Source of the DNA: Microbacterium radiodurans
GTDB taxonomy: Bacteria; Actinomycetota; Actinomycetes; Actinomycetales; Microbacteriaceae
Length of the DNA: 64,000 bases
Assembly: GCF_008710705.1 (NCBI RefSeq)
Contig: NZ_VYRZ01000003.1
Span: forward strand, 558,001-622,000
Direction of reading: 5' to 3'
The translations under genes were made by a program, and so were the position numbers. Positions 44,142 through 53,218 of this stretch are shown piece after piece. The notes under the pieces are model-generated. The model saw only the letters and a list, made by a program, of their open reading frames with translations. It ran no database searches and had not been told where the DNA came from. How positions within the stretch are numbered: the stretch's first letter is position 1; each line of letters begins with the position of its first letter.

Positions 44142-45830
44142 GTGGCGACCGCGACACGGACGGTCGAGAAGGCCGACGCGGGGACGATCACGGAAGCCCC
44201 GGCCGCATCGCGAGCCGGAGCGGTGACCGCCCCGGCTGCTTCGGAGCCACCCGTGCCGGCTGCGCCGCCGGCTTCAGCTGCGCCGCCGCCGCCGGCGAGC
44301 GACGCTCCGGCTCCCGTCCGCAGCCTCGTGATCTGGGTGCCCGACTGGCCGGTCGTGGCGCTGCGGCGCGAGAGCGGCGGCGAGCCGGGCGAACCGGTCG
44401 CGGTCTTCGCGAAGGGCGTCGTCGTCGCGTGCTCGGCGGCGGCTCGGGCCGACGGTGTCCGGCGGGGGCAGCGCCGTCGCGACGCGCAGGCGCGGTGTCC
44501 GGGGCTGCGCGTGGCCGAGGCCGACGAGGCGCGCGATCACCGGCAGTTCGCTCCGCTGGTCGCCCGGCTCGAAGAGATGGCACCCGGGGTGCAGGTGCTG
44601 CAGCCGGGGCTGTGCGCGCTGCGCGCCCGCGGCCCGGCGCGGTTCTACGGCGGCGAGACCGAGGCGGCGGGCGCGCTGCTGGCGGCCGTCACCGAGGGTG
44701 ACATCGACGCGCGCGCCGGCCTCGCCGATGGTCCGTTCACCGCGCAGCAGGCGGCGCGGGCGCGCACCCGGGCCGGCCGGCCGATCCACGTCGTCGAGGC
44801 CGGGCGGTCGGCCGAGTTCCTCGCGCCGCTGTCGATCGCGGTGCTCGACGACGACACGGTCGACCTGTTCGCCCGGCTCGGCGTGCAGACCCTCGGCGAC
44901 CTCGCGGCGATCCACCCCGACCGTCTCGTCGAGCGGTTCGGGTTCCGCGGCGCGCGGCTGCACGCCCTCGCGGCCGGAGCCGACTCCCGCCCCGTCACCC
45001 CGCGCACGCCGCCGCCCGAGCTCCATCGCGAGGTGGCCTTCGAGCCGCCGCTCGAGATCGCCGACCAGGTGGCGTTCGGCATGCGCGTCGCCGCCGAGGA
45101 CTTCATCGCCGGGCTCGGCGCGGTCGACCTCGTCTGCACCGAGCTGCGGGTGATCCTCACGGGAGACCGGGGCGAGACCAGCAACCGGGTGTGGCTGCAT
45201 CCGGGCACCTTCGACGCCGCCGCCGTCGTCGACCGCGTGCGCTGGCAGCTGGCCGAGAGCGGCAAGCTCGTCAGCGGTGTCGCGAAGGTGACGATCGAGC
45301 CCGAGGCGGTGGATGCGGCATCCCACCACGCCGTCTCGCTCTTCGGCTCCGGACCCGAGCAGCGCGTGCACCACGCCCTGTCGCGGGTGCAGGCGATGCT
45401 CGGGCACCGCGGCGTCGTGACCCCCGTGGTGGGCGGCGGGCGCTGGCTGAGCGAGCGGCAGGTGCTCGTGCCGTGGGGCGACCGGTCGCCGAACAGCGAC
45501 AGCGACCGGCCGTGGCCGGGAAGCCTGCCCGACCCGCTGCCCTCGACCGTCTACGCCGCGGCGCTCCCGCTCGCCGTCGTCGATCGCGACGGCGACATGG
45601 TGGCCGTCGACGGCCGCGGCGAGCCGACGGCCGTGCCGGCGGCGATGGTCTCCGCGAACGGATCGCGCGGCATCCGCTCGTGGGCCGGGCCCTGGCCGGT
45701 GTTCGAACGGCTGTGGGATCCCGAACGCGCCCGGCGCGCCCACCGCTTCCAGGTCGTCGACGCGACCCAGACGGCCTGGCTGCTCGTCTGCGACGGCGGC
45801 GAGTGGTTCATCGAGGGGCGGTACGACTGA
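44142..45830 (+). CDS. imuB: ImuB, Y-family polymerase-like mutasome subunit
   Basis: 562 residues: an Ala/Pro-rich N-terminal extension (1-60), then a Y-family polymerase fold. VIWVPDWPVVALRRE replaces the catalytic first strand, with VACSAAARADGVRRGQRRRDAQARCPGL next. The second acidic motif of active polymerases (SxDE) is not present, as in ImuB, which is catalytically dead and bridges DnaE2 to the beta clamp. LFARLGVQTLGDLAAIHPDRL is the helix-hairpin-helix. GTG 44142 overlaps nothing but lies one base after the imuA stop. The stop overlaps the dnaE2 ATG. Confidence 0.92.
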   Translation: MATATRTVEKADAGTITEAPAASRAGAVTAPAASEPPVPAAPPASAAPPPPASDAPAPVRSLVIWVPDWPVVALRRESGGEPGEPVAVFAKGVVVACSAAARADGVRRGQRRRDAQARCPGLRVAEADEARDHRQFAPLVARLEEMAPGVQVLQPGLCALRARGPARFYGGETEAAGALLAAVTEGDIDARAGLADGPFTAQQAARARTRAGRPIHVVEAGRSAEFLAPLSIAVLDDDTVDLFARLGVQTLGDLAAIHPDRLVERFGFRGARLHALAAGADSRPVTPRTPPPELHREVAFEPPLEIADQVAFGMRVAAEDFIAGLGAVDLVCTELRVILTGDRGETSNRVWLHPGTFDAAAVVDRVRWQLAESGKLVSGVAKVTIEPEAVDAASHHAVSLFGSGPEQRVHHALSRVQAMLGHRGVVTPVVGGGRWLSERQVLVPWGDRSPNSDSDRPWPGSLPDPLPSTVYAAALPLAVVDRDGDMVAVDGRGEPTAVPAAMVSANGSRGIRSWAGPWPVFERLWDPERARRAHRFQVVDATQTAWLLVCDGGEWFIEGRYD

Positions 45831-48800
45831 TGGGCTTCAACAACCCGTCGGTGTCGTGGTCCGAGATGGAGCGGCTGCTCAGCGGCAACCGCGCCCCGAG
45901 CGCGCCGCCGGGAGCCGACGGGGGAGACAGCCCCGCCTGGTCGCGCAAGCGCGGGGCCTACACCGCCCCGCCGATCGAGCGTCCCGACAATGCGGTTCCG
46001 TATGCCGAGCTGCACGCGCACACGTCGTACTCCTTCCTCGACGGCGCGTCGTCGCCCGAGGATCTCGTCGAAGAGGCCGAGCGGCTCGGGCTGCACGCGC
46101 TGGCCGTCACCGACCACGACGGCTTCTACGGCATCGTCCGCTTCGCCGAGGCCGCCGAGCACTTGTCGGTCAAGACGGTGTTCGGGGCCGAGCTCTCGCT
46201 CGACCTGCCGCAGCGCGTCGGCGCGGCACGCAACGAGGCGGATCCACCCGGTGCCCACCTGCTCGTGCTCGCGCGGGGCGAGGAGGGGTACCACCGGCTG
46301 GCCGGCGCGCTGACGCAGGCCCAGCTCGCCGGCGCCGAGAAGGGCAAGCCGCGCTACCGGCTCGATGACCTCGCCGACGCCGCCGACGGGCACTGGAGCA
46401 TTCTCACCGGATGCCGCAAGGGCGCGGTGCGGCAAGCTCTCCTGCGCGCGGGGGCCGGTGCGGCCGCCGCCGAGCTCGACGCGCTCGTCGCGCGCTTCGG
46501 CCCCGATGCCGTCGAGGTCGAGCTGATCGACCACGGCGAGCCGCTCGACACCCGGCACAACGACATCCTCGCCGGCCTCGCCCGCGAGCGGGGGCTCGGC
46601 GTCATTGCGACGAACAACGTCCACTACGCCGTCCCCGAGAAGGCGCACCTCGCCGCGGCGATCGCGGCCGTGCGGGCCAGTCGCGGTCTCGACGAGCTCG
46701 ACGGCTGGCTGCCCGCCCACGCCGGCGCGCACCTGCGGTCGGGAGCCGAGATGATGCGACGGTTCCGCCGGTACCCCGGCGCCGTCTCGCGCACGGTCGA
46801 TCTGGCCGACGAGCTGGCGTTCCCGCTGCGACGGGCGAAGCCGGCCCTGCCGAAGCTGCCGGTGCCCGAGGGGCACACGCCGATGTCGTACCTCCGGCAG
46901 ATCGTGTGGGAGGCGGTTCCGCGGAAGTATCCGAACCTTCCGCCGCAGGATCGCGACCGCATCGAGCGCGAGCTCGCCGTGATCGAGCAGAAGGACTTCC
47001 CGGGGTACTTCCTCATCGTCTACGGGATCGTGCAGGAGGCGCGGCGGCGCGGCATCCTGTGTCAGGGGCGCGGATCGGCCGCGAACAGCGCCGTCTGCTA
47101 TCTGCTCGACATCACGGCGATCGACTCGATCTACTACCAGCTGCCGTTCGAACGGTTTCTCTCGGCCCTGCGCGAGGAAGAGCCCGACATCGACGTCGAC
47201 TTCGACTCGGACCGGCGCGAGGAGATCATCCAGTGGGTCTACGCCGAGTACGGCCGCGACCGGGCGGCGCAGGTGGCCAACGTCATCCAGTACCGGCCGA
47301 AGAACGCGGTGCGCGACATGGCCAAGGCGCTCGGGCACTCGCCCGGGCAGCAGGACGCCTGGTCGAAGCAGGTCGAGCGCTGGGGGGCGACGCTCGACAC
47401 CGGTCCCGACCACGACATCCCCGAGCGGGTGCTCGCATACGCCGCCGAACTGCTCAAGGCTCCCCGGCACCTCGGCATCCACTCCGGCGGCATGGTGCTG
47501 ACCGATCGGCCCGTGGGCGAGGTCGTGCCGATCGAGCACGCCCGGATGCAGGATCGCACCGTCATCCAGTGGGATAAAGACGACGCCGCGTGGATGGGGC
47601 TCGTGAAGTTCGATCTGCTCGGGCTCGGCATGCTCGCCGCCCTGCAGTACTGCTTCGACCTCATCGAGGGCGCGACCGGTGAGAGGTTCGAGCTGTCGAC
47701 GCTGCCGAAGGAGGAGGCGGCCGTCTACGACATGCTGTGCCGGGCGGATTCGGTCGGGGTGTTCCAGGTCGAGTCGCGCGCGCAGATGGGACTGCTGCCG
47801 CGTCTGCAGCCGCGCCGGTTCTACGACCTGGTGATCGAGATCGCGCTGATCCGGCCGGGACCGATCCAGGGCGGCGCGGTGCATCCCTATGTGCGGCGCA
47901 AGCTCGGCTACGAGAAGACGACGTATCCGCATCCGAAGCTGAAGGGCGTGCTCGAGCGCACCCTCGGCGTGCCGGTGTTCCAGGAGCAGCTCATGCAGAT
48001 GGGCATGGTGATCGGCGGGCTCTCGGGCGAGGATGCCGATCTGCTGCGGCGCGCGATGGGGTCCAAACGCGGGATCGAGCGCATCGACTCCCTCAAGCAG
48101 AAGCTCTACGCCGGCATGGCCGAGAACGGACTCGTCGGGGATGCCGCCGACGACATCTACGCGAAGATCCAGGCCTTCGCGAACTTCGGCTTCGCCGAGA
48201 GCCATTCGCTGTCGTTCGGTCTGCTCGTGTACGCGAGCTCGTGGATCAAGCTGCACTATCCGGCGGCCTTCCTGGCGGGACTGCTGCGCGCTCAGCCCAT
48301 GGGCTTCTACTCGCCGGCGACCCTCTCGGCCGATGCGCGGCGGCACGGCGTGCAGGTGCGTCGGCCCGATCTGCTGCTCTCCGGCGCGCAGGCCGTGCTC
48401 GAGCCCGTCTCCACCCCGGACGTCGAGCGAGCCGCAGGCGAGTCAGAACGCGTCGCCCCCACCGGACTCGACTCCTGCCTGGGGGAGCAGCCCCCCGTGC
48501 CGGTGTTCGACATCAAGGCGCCCGATGAGTCTGCCGCGCACCGGCGGGACGGCAACGTCGCGGTGCGGCTGGGGCTCGCCGCCATCACCGGCATCGGCAC
48601 GGCATTCGCCGAGCGCATCGTGGCCGAGCGCGAGGCGTCGGGTCCGTACCGCGACATGCGCGACCTCGTCCGCCGCACCGGCGCCGACACGACGCAGCTC
48701 GAGGCGCTGGCCACCGCGGGCGCGCTCGAGTGCTTCGGCCACTCCCGCCGCGAAGCGATCTGGCTGGCGGGATCGGCGGCGCAGGACCGCATCGAGTACC

Positions 48801-49261
48801 TGCCCGATTCGCTGATCGCCGTCCAGCCGCCGCTGTTCACCGATCAGTCGAGCTACGACGTGCTCGCCTCCGACCTGTGGGCGACGGGCATCTCGCCCGA
48901 TGACCACCCGATGACGCACTACCGCTCGCAGCTCGATGCGCGGGGCGTGCTCACGGCGGGCGATCTCCGCGAGCACGAGACCGGCCGCCGGGTGGAGGTC
49001 GCCGGGCTCGTGACGCACCGGCAGCGTCCCGCGACGGCATCCGGGATCACGTTCCTCAACCTCGAGGACGAGCACGGGCTCATGAACATCATCTGCTCGA
49101 CCGGCATGTGGCAGCGGTACCGGCGGGTCGTGCGCGACAGCCCGGCGCTGATCGTGCGCGGGATGCTGGAGCGTTCCAACGAGGGGGTGGTGAACATCCT
49201 CGCCGACGCGTTCGAGGATCTGCGGGTGAGCGTGCAGCACCGGTCCCGCGACTTCCGGTGA
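45830..49261 (+). CDS. dnaE2: Error-prone DNA polymerase DnaE2
   Basis: 1143-residue C-family polymerase for mutagenic lesion bypass. The PHP domain begins ELHAHTSYSFLDGASSPEDLV and includes VTDHDGFYG. The palm has GRGSAANSAVCYLL and the catalytic Asp pair in PDIDVDFDSDRREEII. HSGGMVLTDRPVGEVVP, LIRPGPIQGGAVHPYV and FGFAESHSLSFGLLVYASSW are diagnostic for DnaE2 rather than DnaE1. The C-terminal OB domain contains VAGLVTHRQRP. It carries about 65 extra N-terminal residues before the PHP domain. ATG 45830 overlaps the imuB stop by one base. Confidence 0.96.
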   Translation: MGFNNPSVSWSEMERLLSGNRAPSAPPGADGGDSPAWSRKRGAYTAPPIERPDNAVPYAELHAHTSYSFLDGASSPEDLVEEAERLGLHALAVTDHDGFYGIVRFAEAAEHLSVKTVFGAELSLDLPQRVGAARNEADPPGAHLLVLARGEEGYHRLAGALTQAQLAGAEKGKPRYRLDDLADAADGHWSILTGCRKGAVRQALLRAGAGAAAAELDALVARFGPDAVEVELIDHGEPLDTRHNDILAGLARERGLGVIATNNVHYAVPEKAHLAAAIAAVRASRGLDELDGWLPAHAGAHLRSGAEMMRRFRRYPGAVSRTVDLADELAFPLRRAKPALPKLPVPEGHTPMSYLRQIVWEAVPRKYPNLPPQDRDRIERELAVIEQKDFPGYFLIVYGIVQEARRRGILCQGRGSAANSAVCYLLDITAIDSIYYQLPFERFLSALREEEPDIDVDFDSDRREEIIQWVYAEYGRDRAAQVANVIQYRPKNAVRDMAKALGHSPGQQDAWSKQVERWGATLDTGPDHDIPERVLAYAAELLKAPRHLGIHSGGMVLTDRPVGEVVPIEHARMQDRTVIQWDKDDAAWMGLVKFDLLGLGMLAALQYCFDLIEGATGERFELSTLPKEEAAVYDMLCRADSVGVFQVESRAQMGLLPRLQPRRFYDLVIEIALIRPGPIQGGAVHPYVRRKLGYEKTTYPHPKLKGVLERTLGVPVFQEQLMQMGMVIGGLSGEDADLLRRAMGSKRGIERIDSLKQKLYAGMAENGLVGDAADDIYAKIQAFANFGFAESHSLSFGLLVYASSWIKLHYPAAFLAGLLRAQPMGFYSPATLSADARRHGVQVRRPDLLLSGAQAVLEPVSTPDVERAAGESERVAPTGLDSCLGEQPPVPVFDIKAPDESAAHRRDGNVAVRLGLAAITGIGTAFAERIVAEREASGPYRDMRDLVRRTGADTTQLEALATAGALECFGHSRREAIWLAGSAAQDRIEYLPDSLIAVQPPLFTDQSSYDVLASDLWATGISPDDHPMTHYRSQLDARGVLTAGDLREHETGRRVEVAGLVTHRQRPATASGITFLNLEDEHGLMNIICSTGMWQRYRRVVRDSPALIVRGMLERSNEGVVNILADAFEDLRVSVQHRSRDFR

Positions 49262-49328
49262 GGTGACGCGGGACCGCCCCGCGACCGCGCCCACCGCGCA
49301 GGCCGCGACCCGCGCCGCCCGCGCCGGC

Positions 49329-50663
49329 TTACGAGGAGAGCACGGCGAAGCCCCGCGGCGGCAGCTCTGCGTGCGAACCGTCGAGCCGCGCGTCGCCCGC
49401 GAGTACCTCCCGAGCGTCGGCCACGGGAACCGTCACGGCGTCGTCGGCGAGGTTGAGCGCCGTCACGATCGCGCCCGAGCCGGTCGCGGTCCGCAGCACG
49501 ATCGCCGTGTTGGCGGTGTGGATGACGTCGGTGTGCGCCCGGTGGAGCCACGGATGCTGCCGCCGGATCGCGATGAGCTGCTGGTGGAGGCGCAGCATCC
49601 GCTCGGCGTCGTCGCCCAGCGTCTCGGGCGCCGGCGGATGCTCGGCGAACTCGGGCCGCACGGCGTCGTCGCCGCCGAGGCGTTCCTCCTTCTGGCCGAG
49701 GTAGGCGTATTCGTCTCCCGCGTAGACCGAGGGGATGCCGGCGACGGTGAACAGCACGGCGATCGCGTGCGGCGTGAAGTCCACGCCGACCGCCGACGCG
49801 ATGCGGGTGACGTCGTGGTTGCCGACGAAGGTCTGCGGCGCGAACTCCGACAGCAGATCGACGTGGCGCTCGATCGCGTGCGCGAGCTCGAACAGGTTGC
49901 GGTCCGCGATGCCGTGCCAGATGCCCTGCCACAGCTCGTACTGTGTGAGGGAGTCGATGGTCGAATCGCGCACGATGCTCGGCGCGTCGCCGTGGATCAC
50001 CTCGCCGAGGAACCAGGCGTCGGGGAACCGCTCGCGCACGCGCGGGAGCACGCGTGCCCAGAACGCCGGCGGCACGGCGTACGCGGCATCCAGTCGCCAG
50101 CCGTCGATGCCGCGATCGAGCCAGTGCGTCATGACGTCGACGACGAGGTCCGCGACCGCGGGGGAGTCGTGGTTGAGGGCGACGAGCGCGTCGTGGCCTT
50201 CGAAGACGTCCGCGCGGATCGAAGCGCCGGACGTCCAGCCGTTCCAGTCGACCCGGAACAGCTCGGCGGTGTCGGCGTCGGGTCCCGCCTCGGTCAGGGC
50301 CTGGAACGACGGGTGCGCGCGACCGACGTGGTTGAACACGCCGTCGAGCAGCACCCGGATACCGCGCTCGCGAGCCGCAGCGATGAGCCGGTCGAGGTCA
50401 CCCTCGTCACCGAGGCGCGGGTCGATGCGGAAGTAGTCGACGGTGTCGTAGCCGTGCGTCTCGGACGCGAACACGGGGCCGAGGAGGAGTCCGTTCAGTC
50501 CGAGCTCGACGACGTGGTCGAGCCACGCCTCGATGCGCGGGAGGCGATGCACGGTGTCGGCAACGGGCTCCTCCGGACGGATCGGCGCCCCGGTGAACCC
50601 CAGCGGGTACACGTGCCACCACAGAACGGTCTCGGTCCAGCTCGTCATTCCCGCAGTCAACAC
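49329..50663 (-). CDS. Alpha-amylase family (GH13) glycoside hydrolase
   Basis: 444 residues, cytoplasmic (no signal peptide). GH13 regions: DGVFNHVGR (region I), DGWRLDAAYAVPP (region II, nucleophile Asp), FLGEVIHGD (region III, acid Glu) and FVGNHDVTRI (region IV). YPLGFTG at the start and GYDTVDYF in the beta-2 loop fit the trehalose/neopullulanase-like subfamilies. The substrate is not certain. GTG 50663 is preferred because GGAGGGGG lies five bases upstream; ATG 50648 would lose only five residues. It is divergent from the exporter operon. Confidence 0.9.
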   Translation of the reverse strand: MLTAGMTSWTETVLWWHVYPLGFTGAPIRPEEPVADTVHRLPRIEAWLDHVVELGLNGLLLGPVFASETHGYDTVDYFRIDPRLGDEGDLDRLIAAARERGIRVLLDGVFNHVGRAHPSFQALTEAGPDADTAELFRVDWNGWTSGASIRADVFEGHDALVALNHDSPAVADLVVDVMTHWLDRGIDGWRLDAAYAVPPAFWARVLPRVRERFPDAWFLGEVIHGDAPSIVRDSTIDSLTQYELWQGIWHGIADRNLFELAHAIERHVDLLSEFAPQTFVGNHDVTRIASAVGVDFTPHAIAVLFTVAGIPSVYAGDEYAYLGQKEERLGGDDAVRPEFAEHPPAPETLGDDAERMLRLHQQLIAIRRQHPWLHRAHTDVIHTANTAIVLRTATGSGAIVTALNLADDAVTVPVADAREVLAGDARLDGSHAELPPRGFAVLSS

Positions 50664-50737
50664 GACCGCCCCCTCCTGCCGCCCGGGCTTGCGCTCGGCC
50701 GTGCGGGCCGCAATGCCGAAGGAGTGCGGATTCGGGC

Positions 50738-50769
50738 TTGACCTTGATGCTGCATCAACCCCGCATCCT
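50738..50769 (+). promoter_or_regulatory. MerR-type promoter/operator of the exporter operon
   Basis: TTGACC (-35, 50738-50743) and CATCCT (-10, 50764-50769) are 20 bases apart, longer than normal, as in MerR-activated promoters. The spacer carries the perfect dyad TTGATGC-T-GCATCAA at 50744-50758. The third gene of the operon encodes a MerR protein that is the likely ligand sensor. Confidence 0.8.
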
Positions 50770-50817
50770 GATCTCGAGTCGCCCGATGGGCGGGCGGCGG
50801 CGAGAAAGGAGCGGACC

Positions 50818-51615
50818 GTGACGGATGCAAAGCAACAGATGACCGCGTCGAGCGGGCCGGTGATCCGGGTACGGGATCTTGAGAAGTCGTTCGGGAAGGT
50901 GAGCGTGCTGCGCGGGGTCGACCTCGACGTCGAGCGCGGCAGCATCGTCGCGCTGCTCGGATCGAACGGGGCGGGCAAGACGACGCTCGTGCGGATCCTC
51001 TCGACGCTCGCGCGGGCAGACGCGGGCTCGGCCGGCGTCGCCGGGTTCGACGTTGCGACCCAGCCCGCGCGGGTGCGCGAGTCGATCAGCCTGACCGGGC
51101 AGTTCGCCGCCGTCGACGAGATTCTCACCGGGCGCGAGAACCTCGTGCTCGTCGCGAAGCTGCGCCACCTCGCGCAGCCGAGACGGGTCGCCGACCGTCT
51201 GCTCGACCGGTTCGGCCTGACCGATGCCGCCGGCCGCAAGGCGGGGACGTACTCGGGCGGGATGCGGCGCCGCCTCGACATCGCGATGAGCCTCATCGGC
51301 GACCCGCCCGTCGTGTTCCTCGACGAGCCGACGACGGGTCTCGACCCGGAGCGGCGCATCGAGGTGTGGCGCGCGGTCGAGGAACTCGCCGCCGGCGGCG
51401 CGACCGTGCTGCTCACCACCCAGTACCTCGACGAGGCGGAGGCGCTCGCCGACCGCATCGCGATCCTGCACGAGGGGCGCGTCATCGTCGACGGCACTCT
51501 CGAGGAGCTGAAGCGGATGCTGCCGCCGGTGCGGGTCGAGTACGTCGAGAAGCAGCCCTCGCTCGAAGAGATCTTCCTCGCCGTCATCGGCGACACCGCG
51601 ACAGGACGGGACTAG
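50818..51615 (+). CDS. ABC transporter ATP-binding protein, DrrA-like
   Basis: 265 residues. Walker A GSNGAGKTTLVRIL, Q-loop SLTGQFAAVDE (DrrA-type Q with an FAAVDE tail), signature SGGMRRRLDIAMSL, Walker B VVFLDEPTTGLDP and switch TTQYLDEAE. The C-terminal VRVEYVEKQPSLEEIFL is the DrrA coupling segment. It probably drives export of a drug or hydrophobic compound. GTG 50818 has AAGGAG upstream. The permease gene follows four bases after the stop. Confidence 0.93.
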   Translation: MTDAKQQMTASSGPVIRVRDLEKSFGKVSVLRGVDLDVERGSIVALLGSNGAGKTTLVRILSTLARADAGSAGVAGFDVATQPARVRESISLTGQFAAVDEILTGRENLVLVAKLRHLAQPRRVADRLLDRFGLTDAAGRKAGTYSGGMRRRLDIAMSLIGDPPVVFLDEPTTGLDPERRIEVWRAVEELAAGGATVLLTTQYLDEAEALADRIAILHEGRVIVDGTLEELKRMLPPVRVEYVEKQPSLEEIFLAVIGDTATGRD

Positions 51616-51619
51616 GACC

Positions 51620-52387
51620 ATGGCCGCACACTTCTTCGCCGACACCGCCACCCTCACGGGGCGCTCGCTCCGGCACGTCCTCCGCAGCCCCGACACGATC
51701 ATCACGACGGCGGTCATGCCGATCGCGATCATGCTGCTGTTCGTCTACGTCCTGGGCGGGGCGATCCGGACGGATGCCGGCGGCGGCAGCTACATCGACT
51801 ACATGCTGCCCGGCATCCTGCTCATCACGGTCGCGATGGGCGTCTCCTACGCCGGGTACCGCCTCTTCAGCGACCTGAGGGGCGGGATCTTCGACCGGTT
51901 CCACTCGATGCCGATCGCACGGTCGGCGACGCTCTGGGCGCACGTGCTCACCTCTCTCGTCGCGAATCTCGTCTCGGTCGCCGTCGTGGTGGCCGTCGCG
52001 CTGCTGATGGGGTTCCGCACCGGGGCGGGGGTCGCGGCGTGGCTGGCGGTGATCGGCATCCTGGTGCTCTTCGTGCTGGCGCTCACGTGGCTCGCCGTCA
52101 TCGCGGGGCTGTCGGCATCGTCGGTGGAGGGCGCGACCGTGTTCTCGTATCCGCTGATCTTCCTGCCGTTCGTGAGCTCGGCGTTCGTGCCCACGGATTC
52201 GATGCCGGGGCCGGTGCGGTGGTTCGCCGAGAACCAGCCGGTCACCTCGATCGTGAACTCCCTCCGCGCGCTGTTCGCGGGACGGCCGGTGGGCGGCGAG
52301 GTCGTGGTGGCCGTGGCGTGGTGCGTCGGCATTCTGGTGGTGGGTTTCGTCGCGGCGCTCGCTGTCTATCGGCGCAGGATCACGTGA
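51620..52387 (+). CDS. ABC-2 type permease, DrrB-like
   Basis: 255 residues with six membrane helices. AHFFADTATLTGRSLRHVLRSPDTIIT is the amphipathic N-terminus, and YRLFSDLRGGIFDRFHSMPIARSATLW the ABC-2 loop that contacts the ATPase. The last helix is VVAVAWCVGILVVGFVAALAVY. It forms the exporter with the preceding ATPase. ATG 51620. Confidence 0.92.
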   Translation: MAAHFFADTATLTGRSLRHVLRSPDTIITTAVMPIAIMLLFVYVLGGAIRTDAGGGSYIDYMLPGILLITVAMGVSYAGYRLFSDLRGGIFDRFHSMPIARSATLWAHVLTSLVANLVSVAVVVAVALLMGFRTGAGVAAWLAVIGILVLFVLALTWLAVIAGLSASSVEGATVFSYPLIFLPFVSSAFVPTDSMPGPVRWFAENQPVTSIVNSLRALFAGRPVGGEVVVAVAWCVGILVVGFVAALAVYRRRIT

Positions 52388-52438
52388 TGATCGTGGTGCG
52401 GATGTGATGACGGCGAGGCGGACACGGGAGGCGGACGG

Positions 52439-53218
52439 ATGCTGACGATCGGCCAGCTGGCGGCGTACGCGGGCGTGACGGTCGCCGCCGTCCGGCACTA
52501 TCACCGGGTCGGTCTGCTGCCCGAGCCCGAGCGCGACCGGTCGGGGTACCGGAGTTACGACGCGGACGCGGTCGTCCGGCTCATCCGCATCCACGTGCTC
52601 GCGGCGGCCGGTGTGCCGCTGGCGCGGGTGGCCGACCTGCTCGACGCCGACGCGGCGGAGTTCGGCCGCGGCATCCGCGAGATCGATGCGCGGCTGCGCG
52701 CGGAGGTGCGACGGCTGCAGGACGCCCGCGCGCGCCTCGCGCAGCTGGCGGCGGGGGAGCAGCTCGCGCTGCCGGCGAGTGTCGTCGGCTACCTCGATCG
52801 GCTGCGGGCGATGGGGGTGGCCGAGGGGTACATCGAGGAGGAGCGGGACGCGTGGATCCTCGTCGCGGCGCAGCTGCCCGACACGATCGACGAGGTCATC
52901 GCCGGCAAGCATCGCGATCTCGACGACCCGGACCTCGTGAGGCTCTACGGGCTGCTGAGCGACGCCCTGTCGTGGACGGCCGATGACCCGCGCGTGGTCG
53001 AGGTCGCCGACATCCTCGATCGCATCAACACCCGGGCGCTCGCGTCCGGGGCGGCCGATGAGCTGGGGCTGGAGCAGGGGCTCATCGACCTGCTCGATTC
53101 GCGGATGCTCGCGTCGTCCCCGGCTGCGGGGCGCCTGATCGAGCTGCTCGAGGAGCGCGGCTGGCGCGGGTGGACGCGGCTGCGGCGCGTCGCGGCGGCC
53201 CCGGACCAGGACGACTGA
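52439..53218 (+). CDS. MerR family transcriptional regulator of the exporter
   Basis: 259 residues, longer than classic MerR. The winged HTH is TIGQLAAYAGVTVAAVRHYHRVGLL, then the YRSYDADAVVRL wing and a coiled-coil dimerisation helix (FGRGIREIDARLRAEVRRLQDARARL). The C-terminal 150 residues form a ligand-sensing domain (TipAL/GyrI-like in size, no recognised signature). It probably unwinds the 20-bp-spacer promoter at 50738. ATG 52439 has GGGAGG upstream. Confidence 0.92.
   Translation: MLTIGQLAAYAGVTVAAVRHYHRVGLLPEPERDRSGYRSYDADAVVRLIRIHVLAAAGVPLARVADLLDADAAEFGRGIREIDARLRAEVRRLQDARARLAQLAAGEQLALPASVVGYLDRLRAMGVAEGYIEEERDAWILVAAQLPDTIDEVIAGKHRDLDDPDLVRLYGLLSDALSWTADDPRVVEVADILDRINTRALASGAADELGLEQGLIDLLDSRMLASSPAAGRLIELLEERGWRGWTRLRRVAAAPDQDD

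Noticed and set aside
45551..48346. A 931-codon open frame opposite dnaE2
   Set aside because: Antisense to a polymerase gene with intact catalytic motifs; composition typical of GC-rich shadows.
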